A stretch of 64,000 nucleotides of DNA from Niabella soli DSM 19437 (lineage in GTDB: Bacteria > Bacteroidota > Bacteroidia > Chitinophagales > Chitinophagaceae): contig NZ_CP007035.1 of assembly GCF_000243115.2 (NCBI RefSeq), forward strand, positions 4,464,001-4,528,000, written 5' to 3'. Position 1 is the stretch's first letter. The number at the start of each line of letters is the position of its first letter. Below the pieces are notes generated by a model, which made no database searches, was not told where the DNA came from, and saw nothing but the letters and a program-made list of their open reading frames with translations. The position numbers were made by a program, and so were the translations under genes. Below, piece by piece: positions 8,818 to 18,967 of the stretch.

Positions 8818-10302
8818 ATGTCTTTTATTCTTTCTATAGATCAAGGTACAAGCGGCACCAAAACGTTGGTAGTGGATGCATCGGGGCAGGTACTGGCCAG
8901 GGGCACCAAACCGCTGCACACCCATCATTTCGGTGAGGGGTTTGTAGAACAGGATCCCATGGGAATTTATGAAAACGTTGTTGCTTCGGTAGCCAAATGC
9001 CTGGATGATCTTTTGTCTAATGGAGGTGATAAAAATGCCATCAGCGCTATCGGGATCTCGAATCAGCGGGAAACCTTTGTACTATGGGATAAGCAGGGAA
9101 CACCGCTTTGCCCCGCTGTGGTCTGGCAGTGCAAACGCTCGGTGGCCATCTGTGAACAATTAAAACAACAGGGATTGTCGGAACAGATAAATGCAGCAAC
9201 GGGCCTGGTCATTGATCCTTATTTCTCTGCAACCAAGTTGATCTGGCTGGTGCAGCACAATGCAATCATAAAGGAAAAAATACAGCAGGGAGAGGTTTTT
9301 TTTGGAACGGTTGACACCTGGGTGCTGTATAAATTAACCAACGGCGATAGTTACTATACAGATCATACCAATGCGTCACGCACCTTGTTTTTTAATATTC
9401 ACTCGCTGCAATGGGATCAGGAGCTGTTGCAATTGTTTGGACTTAGTAATATCCGGCTGCCGGAAATAAGACCCTCATCAGCGCATTTTGGTGACACCAG
9501 CATAAATGGATTATTAAAAAAAGAGATACCGGTGACAGGTATGATCGGTGATTCCCATGCCGCTGCTTTTGGTGAAGGCTGCTTTACGGCGGGTTCGGCT
9601 AAGGCAACATTGGGAACGGGCTGCAGCATTTTAATGAATATTGGCAACCGGCCCCTGGCTTCAAAAAAGGGAATGGTTACGACCATAAACTGGAGCATAA
9701 AAGGCCGGGTGGATTATGCATTGGAAGGCGTGATCGTGACCTGCGGTGCTACGCTGGAATGGCTGAAGAATGAACTGCAATTATTTGAAGACAGCCGGAT
9801 GACGGCTGCCATGGCGGAATCCGTATCTGATAACGGGGGCATTTACCTGGTACCTGCCTTCAGCGGGCTGGGTTCCCCGCACTGGCAAATGAACCGGAAG
9901 GCCTCCCTGACGGGGATGAGCTTTAGCACTACAAAAAATCATATTGTACGGGCCGCGCTGGAATCGGTAGCCTACCAGGTAAAAGACGTGATCGCGGCTA
10001 TGGAAATGGATACGGGGATCGCATTAAAAGAATTGATGACGAATGGTGGGCTTACAGCTAATAATTTTGTAATGCAGTTTATGACGGATGTGCTGGATAA
10101 ACCGGTTTATCAAAGTACTATGGCCGATGTATCGGCCCTGGGTGCGGCTTACATGGCCGGATTGGAAGCTGGGATATTTAGCGGCCTGGAAACATTGATG
10201 GGCCTGGAAAAAAATAAAAAACAAAACACTCCTTCCGTGGGAAAGGCATTAGCAAAGGAAGGATATAAAGGCTGGCGGGATGTCATCGCCGGAAAAATAT
10301 AA
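8818..10302 (+). CDS. FGGY-family carbohydrate kinase, glycerol-kinase-like
   Basis: A 494-residue kinase with the two-domain FGGY architecture. It opens with ILSIDQGTSGTKTLVVD (phosphate 1 loop). It continues with ISNQRETFVLWDKQGTP, VVWQCKRS, DTWVLYKLTNG and DHTNASRTLFFNIH, all close to glycerol kinase. The adenosine region shows LGTGCSILMNIG and TNGGLTANNFVMQF. Glycerol kinase itself usually travels with a facilitator and glycerol-3-phosphate dehydrogenase, which are absent. Here the gene follows a sugar importer and an isomerase/transketolase set. A glycerol-like fold suits a branched ketose such as apulose, whose distal end is a glycerol-like triol, so apulose kinase is a reasonable guess. 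Plain glycerol kinase is the main alternative. Confidence 0.8.
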   Translation: MSFILSIDQGTSGTKTLVVDASGQVLARGTKPLHTHHFGEGFVEQDPMGIYENVVASVAKCLDDLLSNGGDKNAISAIGISNQRETFVLWDKQGTPLCPAVVWQCKRSVAICEQLKQQGLSEQINAATGLVIDPYFSATKLIWLVQHNAIIKEKIQQGEVFFGTVDTWVLYKLTNGDSYYTDHTNASRTLFFNIHSLQWDQELLQLFGLSNIRLPEIRPSSAHFGDTSINGLLKKEIPVTGMIGDSHAAAFGEGCFTAGSAKATLGTGCSILMNIGNRPLASKKGMVTTINWSIKGRVDYALEGVIVTCGATLEWLKNELQLFEDSRMTAAMAESVSDNGGIYLVPAFSGLGSPHWQMNRKASLTGMSFSTTKNHIVRAALESVAYQVKDVIAAMEMDTGIALKELMTNGGLTANNFVMQFMTDVLDKPVYQSTMADVSALGAAYMAGLEAGIFSGLETLMGLEKNKKQNTPSVGKALAKEGYKGWRDVIAGKI

Positions 10303-10312
10303 ATTGAGTGTA

Positions 10313-11845
10313 ATGAGGATAGATAAATTTATAACAGGATTGCTGGGAATGTTTATGGCTGTACAAGGCGCCGCGCAGCCACTGGTGCTCCGCGATGCGG
10401 ATTTTAAACACTATGTGGACCGGTTTAACACCTTGCCGCAGGAAACCGTTGTTCAGCCCATTCCGGATGCGGCCTCCTGGAACTGGATGCAAAAAAATAT
10501 TCCGCTGTTTAGTTGCCCCGACAAAAAATTTGAAGAGATCTATTATTTCCGCTGGTGGACCCTGCGTAAACATATCATACAAACACCACAGGGATTTGCC
10601 ATTACAGAGTTTTTAATAAAACGCTCGTATGCAGATAAGTATAATTTGATCAGCAGCGGCCTGGGGCATCATATTTATGAAGCGCGCTGGCTGCACAATC
10701 AGCAATACCTGGATGATGATCTGCTGACCTGGTACCGCGGTAATGAGGGAAAGCCGTTAAAGAAATTGCGGTTTTACAGCAGTTGGAACAGTGATGCCAT
10801 TTATAACCGGTTTTTGGTAAACGGCAATACCGCATTTGTGAAAAACTTGTTACCCGATCTGCAGGCGGATTACCAGGCATGGGAGGATGAAAAAAGATAC
10901 CCTGGTGGTTTGTTCTGGCAATATGATGTTCGGGATGCCATGGAGGAAACCATCAGCGGCGGACGTAAAGAAAAAAATCCGCGGCCTTCGATTAATGGCT
11001 ATATGTACGGGAACGCTAAAGCCATCTCCGCAATTGCAATGCTGGCGGGTAATACCACATTGCAGCATTTATATCAGGAAAAAGCGGATACCCTAAAGAA
11101 ATTAGTGCAACGCAATTTATGGAATAGCAAAGCGCAGTTTTTTGAAGTGCGCAAACAGCCGGCAGATACCCTGGCCAATGTGATGGAGGAGATCGGCTTT
11201 ATTCCCTGGTATTTTAATATGCCCGACGCCTCTTATAGCAGGGCATGGAGCAAACTGATGAGCCCGGCGCATTTTAATGCACCTGCCGGTATTACCACCG
11301 CTGACCGGAGCCATCCGGCGTTTCGTACGCATGGCTGCTGCAAATGTGAATGGGATGGTGCCGTGTGGCCTTTTGCAACAGCGCAAACACTAACCGCCAT
11401 GGCTAATTTGCTGAATAATTATAGACAGGCTTACGTATCAAAAAAGGATTATTTTCTTCAGTTGAAAAAGTATGCGGCAGCACAGCATAAAAACGGGGCG
11501 CCTTATATCGGCGAGTATATGGATGAAAAAACCGGGCAGTGGCTTACGGCAGATGAGCGGGGTCGTTATTACAATCATTCTACTTTCAATGATCTTGTAA
11601 TTACCGGACTGGCAGGACTGCGCCCCCGCGCGGATAACCAGGTTGAAGTAAATCCTTTGCTGCCAGCCGGTACATGGGACTGGTTTGCCCTGGATAATAT
11701 TTTATATCATGGAAAAATATTAACGATTATCTGGGATAAAACAGGAAAAAAATATCATAAAGGGAAAGGCTTATCCGTTTGGGCGGATGGGAAATTAGTG
11801 GGCCGTTCAGATAAATTGGGTATTGTAAAAGGCATCTTGAAATGA
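10313..11845 (+). CDS. Secreted MGH1-like (alpha/alpha)6 glycoside hydrolase
   Basis: A 510-residue exported protein. ATG 10313 gives a clean signal peptide ending GAAQ. The earlier in-frame ATG (10280) lies inside the kinase gene and would spoil it. The body looks like the mannosylglycerate-hydrolase/GH63-type six-hairpin fold: SGLGHHIYEARWL, FWQYDVRDAMEETISGG, GYMYGNAKAISAIA, and later CKCEWDGAVWPFATAQT and YNHSTFNDLVITGLAGL. Acidic residues in YDVRDAMEE and CEWDG are candidate catalytic groups by analogy. The linkage is unknown; related modules occur among rhamnogalacturonan-degrading hydrolases. The stop overlaps the next start (ATGA), so it is coupled to the esterase gene. Confidence 0.65.
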   Translation: MRIDKFITGLLGMFMAVQGAAQPLVLRDADFKHYVDRFNTLPQETVVQPIPDAASWNWMQKNIPLFSCPDKKFEEIYYFRWWTLRKHIIQTPQGFAITEFLIKRSYADKYNLISSGLGHHIYEARWLHNQQYLDDDLLTWYRGNEGKPLKKLRFYSSWNSDAIYNRFLVNGNTAFVKNLLPDLQADYQAWEDEKRYPGGLFWQYDVRDAMEETISGGRKEKNPRPSINGYMYGNAKAISAIAMLAGNTTLQHLYQEKADTLKKLVQRNLWNSKAQFFEVRKQPADTLANVMEEIGFIPWYFNMPDASYSRAWSKLMSPAHFNAPAGITTADRSHPAFRTHGCCKCEWDGAVWPFATAQTLTAMANLLNNYRQAYVSKKDYFLQLKKYAAAQHKNGAPYIGEYMDEKTGQWLTADERGRYYNHSTFNDLVITGLAGLRPRADNQVEVNPLLPAGTWDWFALDNILYHGKILTIIWDKTGKKYHKGKGLSVWADGKLVGRSDKLGIVKGILK

Positions 11846-13290
11846 GATATAGATGGATCATAGGACTAGTAATATTGCTTGGCACACAGGCAAGAGCGCA
11901 GCTTTCCGTTGCAAAGATCATCGGGAATAACATGGTGTTGCAACAGGGACAACCAGTTGCAGTATGGGGCCGTGGAATACCCGGGAAACAGGTTGCCGCA
12001 ACATTTAAAGGACAAAAAGCAACTACAGCGGTAAAGGCCGACAGCAGTTGGAAAATTGAGCTGCGTCCCTTGAAGGCTTCTTTTGATCCTGCGGTGCTGG
12101 AAATTGTTTCGGGGCAGGAAATAATAAAACTCAATAATATTCTTGTGGGAGAAGTATGGCTGTGCTCGGGGCAGTCTAATATGGAATTCGCCATGCGCAA
12201 GATCGGCAAATTGCAATCCCCTCCCGGAGCCGGCTGGCCGGTAAAAGAGCTGGAAACGGCGCATAATAAAAATATCCGCATCTTCCTGGTGGAACGAAAA
12301 AAAATGGCTCCGGACCTTACGCACGCCGGATGGTCCGTTGCGGAAGATGATGCCCTGCGCAGCTTTTCTGCTGCCGGTTATTTTTTTGGCAAAGAATTGC
12401 AAGCCAAATTAAAAGTGCCGGTGGGCATTATTTCAGCAGCCATACCGGGGAGCCGGATAGAACCCTGGATGCCCCGCGAAGCTTTTACGGTATTGGATTT
12501 TTTTAAAAAGCAAACAGACAGTACACATAAGATTGACGGGGATCCCGGTAAATTCTACAATACGATGATCCGACCGCTGATCCCTTTTGCGTTGAAAGGC
12601 TTTTTGTGGTATCAGGGAGAATCCAATTGCTTTCTGAATGAGCGGCTGCAATACACTTACAAGATGAATGCGCTGATCAATTACTGGCGTAAAGAATGGC
12701 GCAATTCCGCATTGCCATTTTATTATGTGCAGATTGCTCCGTATTATTATTCGAAGGCCAAGGATCGACCTTATACGGTTTTTAGCGAGCCCGAATTTTG
12801 GGAAGCCCAGCAGGCGGCGTTGAAAATACCGAATACGGTAATGATCAATACAATGGATCTGAATGATAACCCCGCAGACCTGCACCCGGTTGATAAATGG
12901 GATTTGGGCAAACGCCTGGCGCAGTCGGCTTTAAGTAAAACCTACCATGCATCGGCTGCAACACCCATGGGGCCTGTGTTTAAGACGGTAATAATAGAAG
13001 GTGCAGCTATGGTGATCAGTTTTGATTATACGGGGAAGGGACTGGTCAGCAGGAATGGAAAGCCGCTGAACTGTTTTGAAATGGCAGATGAACAAGGGCA
13101 GTATGTTCCGGCAACAGCAGTTATAAAGAATAACAAAGTTTGGGTTTCCGCTGCGGGTATAAAAAAACCGGGCGCGGTACGCTTTGCCTGGCGGGAGGAC
13201 GCCAGGCCCAACCTGTATAATAAGGATGGGTTGCCGGCATTGCCGTTCCGGACCGATAGTAAATTGATGGCGGCGTTTAAGCCGGAATGA
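11842..13290 (+). CDS. Secreted SASA-family carbohydrate O-acetylesterase
   Basis: A 482-residue exported protein with a signal peptide ending ARAQ. It matches the sialate-O-acetylesterase (SASA, SGNH-like) pattern: an N-terminal beta domain, the nucleophile block LCSGQSNMEF near residue 109 (Ser), the oxyanion/structural block FLWYQGESN near residue 255, and a late DLHPVDKWDLGKRLA carrying the probable Asp-His pair. Such enzymes remove acetyl groups from plant polysaccharides as well as sialic acid, and in this locus pectin or hemicellulose deacetylation is more likely. It overlaps the upstream hydrolase gene by four bases. Confidence 0.82.
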   Translation: MRYRWIIGLVILLGTQARAQLSVAKIIGNNMVLQQGQPVAVWGRGIPGKQVAATFKGQKATTAVKADSSWKIELRPLKASFDPAVLEIVSGQEIIKLNNILVGEVWLCSGQSNMEFAMRKIGKLQSPPGAGWPVKELETAHNKNIRIFLVERKKMAPDLTHAGWSVAEDDALRSFSAAGYFFGKELQAKLKVPVGIISAAIPGSRIEPWMPREAFTVLDFFKKQTDSTHKIDGDPGKFYNTMIRPLIPFALKGFLWYQGESNCFLNERLQYTYKMNALINYWRKEWRNSALPFYYVQIAPYYYSKAKDRPYTVFSEPEFWEAQQAALKIPNTVMINTMDLNDNPADLHPVDKWDLGKRLAQSALSKTYHASAATPMGPVFKTVIIEGAAMVISFDYTGKGLVSRNGKPLNCFEMADEQGQYVPATAVIKNNKVWVSAAGIKKPGAVRFAWREDARPNLYNKDGLPALPFRTDSKLMAAFKPE

Positions 13291-13295
13291 CGCTC

Positions 13296-13374
13296 TGCGA
13301 GACTTGTAGTCTCGCAGCACTATTCTATCGCCTGAGGCGATAAAATAATTACTTCGGAACAGTATGTTCCGAAG
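13296..13374. repeat. Three consecutive short-loop hairpins
   Basis: Three perfect hairpins stand in a row after the esterase stop codon. 13296-13316 has a 9-bp stem, 13326-13342 a 7-bp stem and 13352-13374 a 10-bp stem, each with a three-base loop. No T run follows the last one. They share the three-base-loop design of the palindromes around the transposase at 28661 and may also act as an attenuator between the operon and the GH2 gene. Confidence 0.6.
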
Positions 13375-13458
13375 AGCGCATTGCCGGGACTTGCACTACA
13401 GATGAAGTGAGTGACACAACGAGGCTGAGCGATGCACAGAAGCTTACAAAATAAAAAA

Positions 13459-16227
13459 ATGAAACGCATTATTTATATGCTTTTTTTGATCCTTGCAACG
13501 CAGGCAAATGCACAACAAACCGAAGTGCAGTATTTGTCTGGAAAAGGAAATAACGATATGGTGCAATGGGATTTTTATTGCACGGGTGGAATGAATGCCA
13601 ATAAATGGACCACCATTGGCGTGCCCTCCTGCTGGGTGTTACAGGGTTTTGGGAAGTATAATTACGGGTTTGCAAAAGACAGCGCCAAAGGAAAAGAAAA
13701 GGGTTTATATAAACGCAGCTTTACGGTACCGGCCGGCTGGAAAAATAAAGTAATCAATATTGTTTTTGAAGGAGTGATGACCGATGCCGAAGTTAAAGTA
13801 AACGGGACGTTGGCAGGCCCTATACACCAGGGCGCTTTTTATGCGTTCCGGTACGACATCAGTAAATTATTAAATTATGGTAAAGACAACCTGCTGGAAG
13901 TAGCGGTAGCCAAACATTCGGCCAATGAGTCGGTAAATGCGGCCGAGCGCAAAGGCGATTTCTGGATCTTTGGCGGCATCTTCCGGCCCGTTTGGTTAGA
14001 GGCATTACCGCCAACACATATTAATGCAGTTAAGATTGACGCGCGTGCAAACGGTTCCTTTGCAGCAGTGGTGCAAACCAATGCATCAGGAAGGGAGCGC
14101 ATGCGTTTTGAGATCTATGACAGCAGGAATAACAAAGTGGGCAGTTACGGCGCGCAAAATGCATCTGATCTTAGAAAGGGAAACTTTTTTGCACAAGGGC
14201 AACTGAACGGTATAAAATCCTGGAGCCCGGAAGCTCCCAACCGGTATAAAGTGGTTTTTACTTTATATAAGAACGGGCAGGTGGTGCACCGGGTATCACA
14301 AAAATTCGGATTCCGTACAGTGGAGCTCAGGCAGCGCGATGGTATTTACATCAACGGCGTTAAAGCAAAATTCAAGGGGATCAACCGGCATTCCTTCCGG
14401 CCGGAGACCGGTCGCACCATGAGCCTGCAAAACAGTATTGAAGATGTGTTGCTGATAAAGCAAATGAACATGAATGCGGTGCGGATGAGCCATTACCCGC
14501 CGGACGGGCATTTCCTGGATGTATGCGATTCGCTGGGCCTGTTTGTGATGGATGAACTGGCCGGCTGGCACGGGCATTATGATACGCCAACGGGAACAAA
14601 ATTGTTAAAGGAAATGATCGACCATGATGCCAATCATCCTTCTGTTGTAATATGGTCGAATGGAAATGAGGGCGGGCACAATTTTGACCTGGATCCGTTG
14701 TTTACCCGTTTCGATATACAACAACGGCCGGTAGTGCATCCCTGGCAATTGTTTAACGGTATTGAAACACAGCATTACCGCCAGTATAATTACGGCGTGG
14801 GCAATTATGATCAGGGTCATGATATCGTATTACCCACAGAGTTCCTGCATGGACAGTATGATGGCGGCCATGGCGCCGGATTGGAAGATTACTGGGAAAA
14901 AATGTGGCGGGATCCCCTGCATGCCGGCGGGTTTTTATGGGATTTTGCAGACCAGGCCGTGGTGCGTAAGGATCTGAACGATTCACTCGATACTAATAAA
15001 GGGAATGCTGCGGATGGCATCGTAGGCCCGCATCATGAAAAAGAAGGAAGTTTTTATGCAGTGAAACAAATATGGAGCCCGGTGTATTTTGAGCGCAGGG
15101 AAATAACGCCGGAGTTTGATGGCCGGTTTATTCTTGAAAATCGGTATTTATACACCAACCTGGACCAATGCAGCTTTAGCTGGAAACTGGAAAAACTGAC
15201 ATTGAGAAAAGGAACAATAACCGGTGTCTCAAAAGCACCTTCAGTGAAACCAGGTAACAAAGGTATTTTACAGGTAACGCTGCCTGCGGGATGGAATGGC
15301 TACGATGTGCTGTACATAACGGTTACAGACAATCATAAACAGGAACTGTTTACCTGGAGTTTTCCGATCAGCCGGCCCGCTAAAATTACCGGAGCACTTG
15401 TAAAGGGCAGTACAGCTAAACAGCCGGTTACTATTGCAGTGGAGGGTACTCTTTATAAAGTGCGTGTGGGTGCCATTACACTAACATTCAATAAAGCGGA
15501 TGGCTTATTAAAAGAAGTTCAGAATAGTAAAGGACTGCTTCCCTTATCGAACGGCCCGGTGATCGCCGGTGGCGCTACCAATTTTGCAGACCTTTCCTAT
15601 CATTATGATTCGGCAAAAAATCTGGTACTGGCTTCTACGTATCATAAAAAGAATAGTTTTAATACCTTGCAATGGACTATTCATACCAATGGATGGGTGC
15701 AACTGACCGTAAATTATTTCCCCGATTCTTTGCATACAAAAATGCTGGGGATCAATTTTGATTTTCCGGAGAAAGAAATGCGCTCGGTAACCTATATGGG
15801 CAACGGCCCTTACGGGGTGTGGCGCAACCGGATGCAGGGAACTTCTTTGGGTATCTGGAATAAAAAGTATAATAACACCGAAACGGGCGAGACCTGGAAC
15901 TATCCGGAGTTTAAAGGATATTATTCCGGTTTTTATTATGGACAGTTTAACAGTGGTGTACAAAGCTTTACTGTAGCTACTGAAACAGAAGATCTTTTTC
16001 TGCGGCTCTATTCCGCCAAATGGCGAACAGACCCCTGGCACAACTATGAGCCCTGGTTTCCCAAAGGTGATATTTCCTTTATGCAGGCGATCCCTTCTAT
16101 CGGTAATAAAACCCAGACCCGGGAAACTACCGGCCCAATGGGCTTAGATAATATTTATTACGACTATGATAAAGATCCGGGCAGGGCATTGAAAATGACA
16201 TTGTGGTTTGATTTTAATTCAAAATAG
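13459..16227 (+). CDS. Secreted glycoside hydrolase family 2 protein (beta-galactosidase-like)
   Basis: A 922-residue exported enzyme; ATG 13459 gives signal peptide MKRIIYMLFLILATQANAQ. GH2 sandwich domains come first (VPSCWVLQGFGKYNYG, an IVFEGVMTDAEVKVNG strand pair). The TIM barrel follows with GINRHSFRPETGR, MNAVRMSHYPPD, the acid/base motif VIWSNGNEGG near residue 400 and a probable nucleophile in LPTEFLHGQ. A C-terminal beta-galactosidase small-chain-like region includes YMGNGPYGVWRNR. Activity is likely retaining beta-galactosidase, though beta-glucuronidase or beta-arabinosidase cannot be excluded. It is followed nine bases later by a GH78 gene. Confidence 0.85.
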   Translation: MKRIIYMLFLILATQANAQQTEVQYLSGKGNNDMVQWDFYCTGGMNANKWTTIGVPSCWVLQGFGKYNYGFAKDSAKGKEKGLYKRSFTVPAGWKNKVINIVFEGVMTDAEVKVNGTLAGPIHQGAFYAFRYDISKLLNYGKDNLLEVAVAKHSANESVNAAERKGDFWIFGGIFRPVWLEALPPTHINAVKIDARANGSFAAVVQTNASGRERMRFEIYDSRNNKVGSYGAQNASDLRKGNFFAQGQLNGIKSWSPEAPNRYKVVFTLYKNGQVVHRVSQKFGFRTVELRQRDGIYINGVKAKFKGINRHSFRPETGRTMSLQNSIEDVLLIKQMNMNAVRMSHYPPDGHFLDVCDSLGLFVMDELAGWHGHYDTPTGTKLLKEMIDHDANHPSVVIWSNGNEGGHNFDLDPLFTRFDIQQRPVVHPWQLFNGIETQHYRQYNYGVGNYDQGHDIVLPTEFLHGQYDGGHGAGLEDYWEKMWRDPLHAGGFLWDFADQAVVRKDLNDSLDTNKGNAADGIVGPHHEKEGSFYAVKQIWSPVYFERREITPEFDGRFILENRYLYTNLDQCSFSWKLEKLTLRKGTITGVSKAPSVKPGNKGILQVTLPAGWNGYDVLYITVTDNHKQELFTWSFPISRPAKITGALVKGSTAKQPVTIAVEGTLYKVRVGAITLTFNKADGLLKEVQNSKGLLPLSNGPVIAGGATNFADLSYHYDSAKNLVLASTYHKKNSFNTLQWTIHTNGWVQLTVNYFPDSLHTKMLGINFDFPEKEMRSVTYMGNGPYGVWRNRMQGTSLGIWNKKYNNTETGETWNYPEFKGYYSGFYYGQFNSGVQSFTVATETEDLFLRLYSAKWRTDPWHNYEPWFPKGDISFMQAIPSIGNKTQTRETTGPMGLDNIYYDYDKDPGRALKMTLWFDFNSK

Positions 16228-16236
16228 TAATTGATA

Positions 16237-18960
16237 ATGCGGTTCAGATTTATACTGTTTTTTGTTGGCGTTGCTTTTGCTGCCCGGGCCCAGCTTCAGG
16301 TGCAAAATCTTACAATAGAGCAGCAGGCCTCCCCAATTGGTATTGCTACTTTACAACCGCGCTTTAGCTGGCAACTAAGCTCAGATAAAAGAGGGGTAAA
16401 ACAAACTGCTTATGAAATACTGGTGGCAAGCTCTAAAGCGGCTCTTGAAAAGAACATAGGTGATGTATGGTCGTCCGGAACAGTGAAAAGCGATAACACA
16501 TTGTTTGTGCATTTTAGCGGAAGTTCATTACAAGTCAACCGGTATTATTATGTAAAAGTGAAAGTGATTACAAATAAAGGCGAAGAAGCGTGGAGTAAGC
16601 CTGTGTTTTTTACAGTTGGATTGGTAAAGCAGTCAGAATGGAAAGCAAAATGGATTGGGCACGACGGGGGCTTTGGGTGGGATAGCATTACACAGTGGTC
16701 GCGGCTTTCGGCGAGGTATTTTCGAAAAGAATTCCCCGTCGCCAAAAAAATTAAAAAAGCTTTTGTAAATATCGTTGGGCTGGGTATGTATTCGTTACTG
16801 ATCAATGGTAAAAAAATAGGCGATGCAGTGCTGACGCCGGCCCCGACCGATTATCGTAAAACTGTACTAAGTAATACTTACGATGTGACGGAACATATTA
16901 CTACCGGCAATAATGCCGTGGGCGTGGTATTAGGGAATGGCCGCTTCTTCACCATGCGCCAAAATTATAAGCCGTATAAAATAAACAATTTTGGCTTTCC
17001 GAAGCTATTGTTTCAATTGGATATTATTTATGAAGATGGAACGAATGAAACAATTGTTTCCGATCAAAGCTGGAAGTTTACGGCAGATGGACCTATTCGT
17101 ACCAATAACGAATATGATGGCGAGGAATATGATGCTACAAAGGAGTTAGGAGCCTGGTCGTCGGTAAATTATGATGCTGCCAAATGGATACAGCCGCAGC
17201 TCGTTGCGGCGCCTGCAGGGCAAGTGCGGCCACAGCCCAATCCTTCTATGAAAGTGATGGAAAAAATTCAGCCTAAGTCCATTAACAGATTGAGGGATGG
17301 CATTTACATTTTAGATATGGGGCAGAATTTTGCTGGCTGGCTGCAGATCAAAGTGAACGGTAAAAAAGGCGATAAGGTAAAAATGCGTTTTGCTGAGAGC
17401 CTGCAGCCGGACGGTGCCTTATATGTTGCCAATCTCAGGGATGCAAAAGTGACAGATATGTATACCTTAAACGGCGGGGGAGAAGAAGTCTGGCACCCGC
17501 AGTTTGTGTATCATGGTTTCCGGTATGTGGAAATAAGCGGCTGGCCGGGAACGCCCGATGTGAGCGACTTTGAAGGACAACTGGTGTATGACCAGATGCA
17601 AACGGCGGGACAGTTAACAACCTCCAATGCAACCATCAACCAGGTTGTAAAGAATGCCTGGTGGGGCATTGCGTCCAATTATAAGGGGATGCCGGTAGAT
17701 TGCCCGCAACGGAACGAGCGCCAACCCTGGCTGGGCGACAGGGCGCAGGGCGCATACGGGGAAAGCTTTTTGTTCAATAATGCAGCGTTTTATGCAAAAT
17801 GGTTAGATGACATTGAAGCAGCTCAAACGGCAGCAGGAGCCATACCCGATGTGGCGCCTGCTTTCTGGAATTATTATAGTGATAATGTTACCTGGCCGGG
17901 TACCTATATTTTGGTTGCCGAAATGTTGCGCCAGCAATTTGACGATACCCAAAGCATCATTAAACATTATCCGTCCATGAAAAAATGGATGCTATATATG
18001 AAGAACCGGTACATGAAAGATTTTATTGTTACAAAAGATAAATATGGCGACTGGTGTGTACCGCCTGAAGATCTGAAAATGATCCGCTCGCAGGATAGCA
18101 CCCGAACTACAAAAGGGGCCTTGCTGGCCACAGCGTATTATTACAGGCTTTTGGGGCTGATGCAAAACTTCGCAGCCATAGCAGGCCATCCTTCCGACGG
18201 CGCTGAGTACGCCCGGCTGAAAGAAAATATCCGGACGGCATTTAATAAGAAATTCTTCAGGGCCGACAGCAACCAGTATGACAACGGCACGGTTACGGCC
18301 AACCTCCTTCCCTGGTATTTTGGGATGGTTCCTGAAGATAAAAAGCAAGCGGTTTTTACCAATATCATTAAAAAGCTTAATGCAGATAAAATGCATATCA
18401 GCACCGGGGTGATCGGCACACAGTGGCTCATGCGCGGGCTTACGCAGAATGGTCGCTCCGATGCGGCGTATACCCTGGCATCCAATAAAACCTACCCGAG
18501 CTGGGGCTATATGGTTGAAAACGGTGCCACAACTATTTGGGAGCTATGGAATGGAAATACCGCCAACCCACAGATGAATTCTCAAAATCATATTATGCTG
18601 CTGGGCGATCTGATGATTTGGCTGTTTGAGGATCTCGCAGGTATTAAATCAAAGGCGCAGGGCTTTAAAGAAATTGAGATGAAACCGGCCTTTAGAAATG
18701 ATGAAAACATTTCGGCAGCGTATAAAAGCGTAAGAGGCGAGATCGTCAGTAACTGGACTCAGGAAAACGGAAAACTAAAATGGACCATTACGATACCGGC
18801 CAATACAGTAGCAAGGATATACGTTCCGGCAAAATCCAGGAAAGAGGTAAAAGAATCCGGAAGGATGATTGATGAAAAGAATGCTGTTAAATTTATAACC
18901 ATGAGTGGGGGCGATGCCATATTTGAGATGGGCAGCGGCATTTATCACTTTACAAATTAA
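16237..18960 (+). CDS. Secreted alpha-L-rhamnosidase, GH78
   Basis: A 907-residue exported enzyme. ATG 16237 gives signal peptide ending AARAQ; a TTG six bases earlier is less likely. The N-terminal fibronectin-like part (PIGIATLQPRFSWQL) is the Bac_rhamnosid_N type. The DMGQNFAGWLQIKV block marks the central beta domain. The catalytic six-hairpin domain holds DCPQRNERQPWLGDRAQ near residue 485 and NGATTIWELWNG near residue 765, where GH78 enzymes have their general acid and base glutamates. It would release terminal alpha-linked L-rhamnose from pectin or plant glycosides in the periplasm. Confidence 0.92.
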   Translation: MRFRFILFFVGVAFAARAQLQVQNLTIEQQASPIGIATLQPRFSWQLSSDKRGVKQTAYEILVASSKAALEKNIGDVWSSGTVKSDNTLFVHFSGSSLQVNRYYYVKVKVITNKGEEAWSKPVFFTVGLVKQSEWKAKWIGHDGGFGWDSITQWSRLSARYFRKEFPVAKKIKKAFVNIVGLGMYSLLINGKKIGDAVLTPAPTDYRKTVLSNTYDVTEHITTGNNAVGVVLGNGRFFTMRQNYKPYKINNFGFPKLLFQLDIIYEDGTNETIVSDQSWKFTADGPIRTNNEYDGEEYDATKELGAWSSVNYDAAKWIQPQLVAAPAGQVRPQPNPSMKVMEKIQPKSINRLRDGIYILDMGQNFAGWLQIKVNGKKGDKVKMRFAESLQPDGALYVANLRDAKVTDMYTLNGGGEEVWHPQFVYHGFRYVEISGWPGTPDVSDFEGQLVYDQMQTAGQLTTSNATINQVVKNAWWGIASNYKGMPVDCPQRNERQPWLGDRAQGAYGESFLFNNAAFYAKWLDDIEAAQTAAGAIPDVAPAFWNYYSDNVTWPGTYILVAEMLRQQFDDTQSIIKHYPSMKKWMLYMKNRYMKDFIVTKDKYGDWCVPPEDLKMIRSQDSTRTTKGALLATAYYYRLLGLMQNFAAIAGHPSDGAEYARLKENIRTAFNKKFFRADSNQYDNGTVTANLLPWYFGMVPEDKKQAVFTNIIKKLNADKMHISTGVIGTQWLMRGLTQNGRSDAAYTLASNKTYPSWGYMVENGATTIWELWNGNTANPQMNSQNHIMLLGDLMIWLFEDLAGIKSKAQGFKEIEMKPAFRNDENISAAYKSVRGEIVSNWTQENGKLKWTITIPANTVARIYVPAKSRKEVKESGRMIDEKNAVKFITMSGGDAIFEMGSGIYHFTN

Positions 18961-18967
18961 AAATGAT

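Noticed and set aside
8818-10302. Housekeeping glycerol kinase
   Set aside because: Sequence is glycerol-kinase-like, but no glycerol facilitator or glycerol-3-phosphate dehydrogenase is nearby and it follows a sugar import operon. Not fully excluded.
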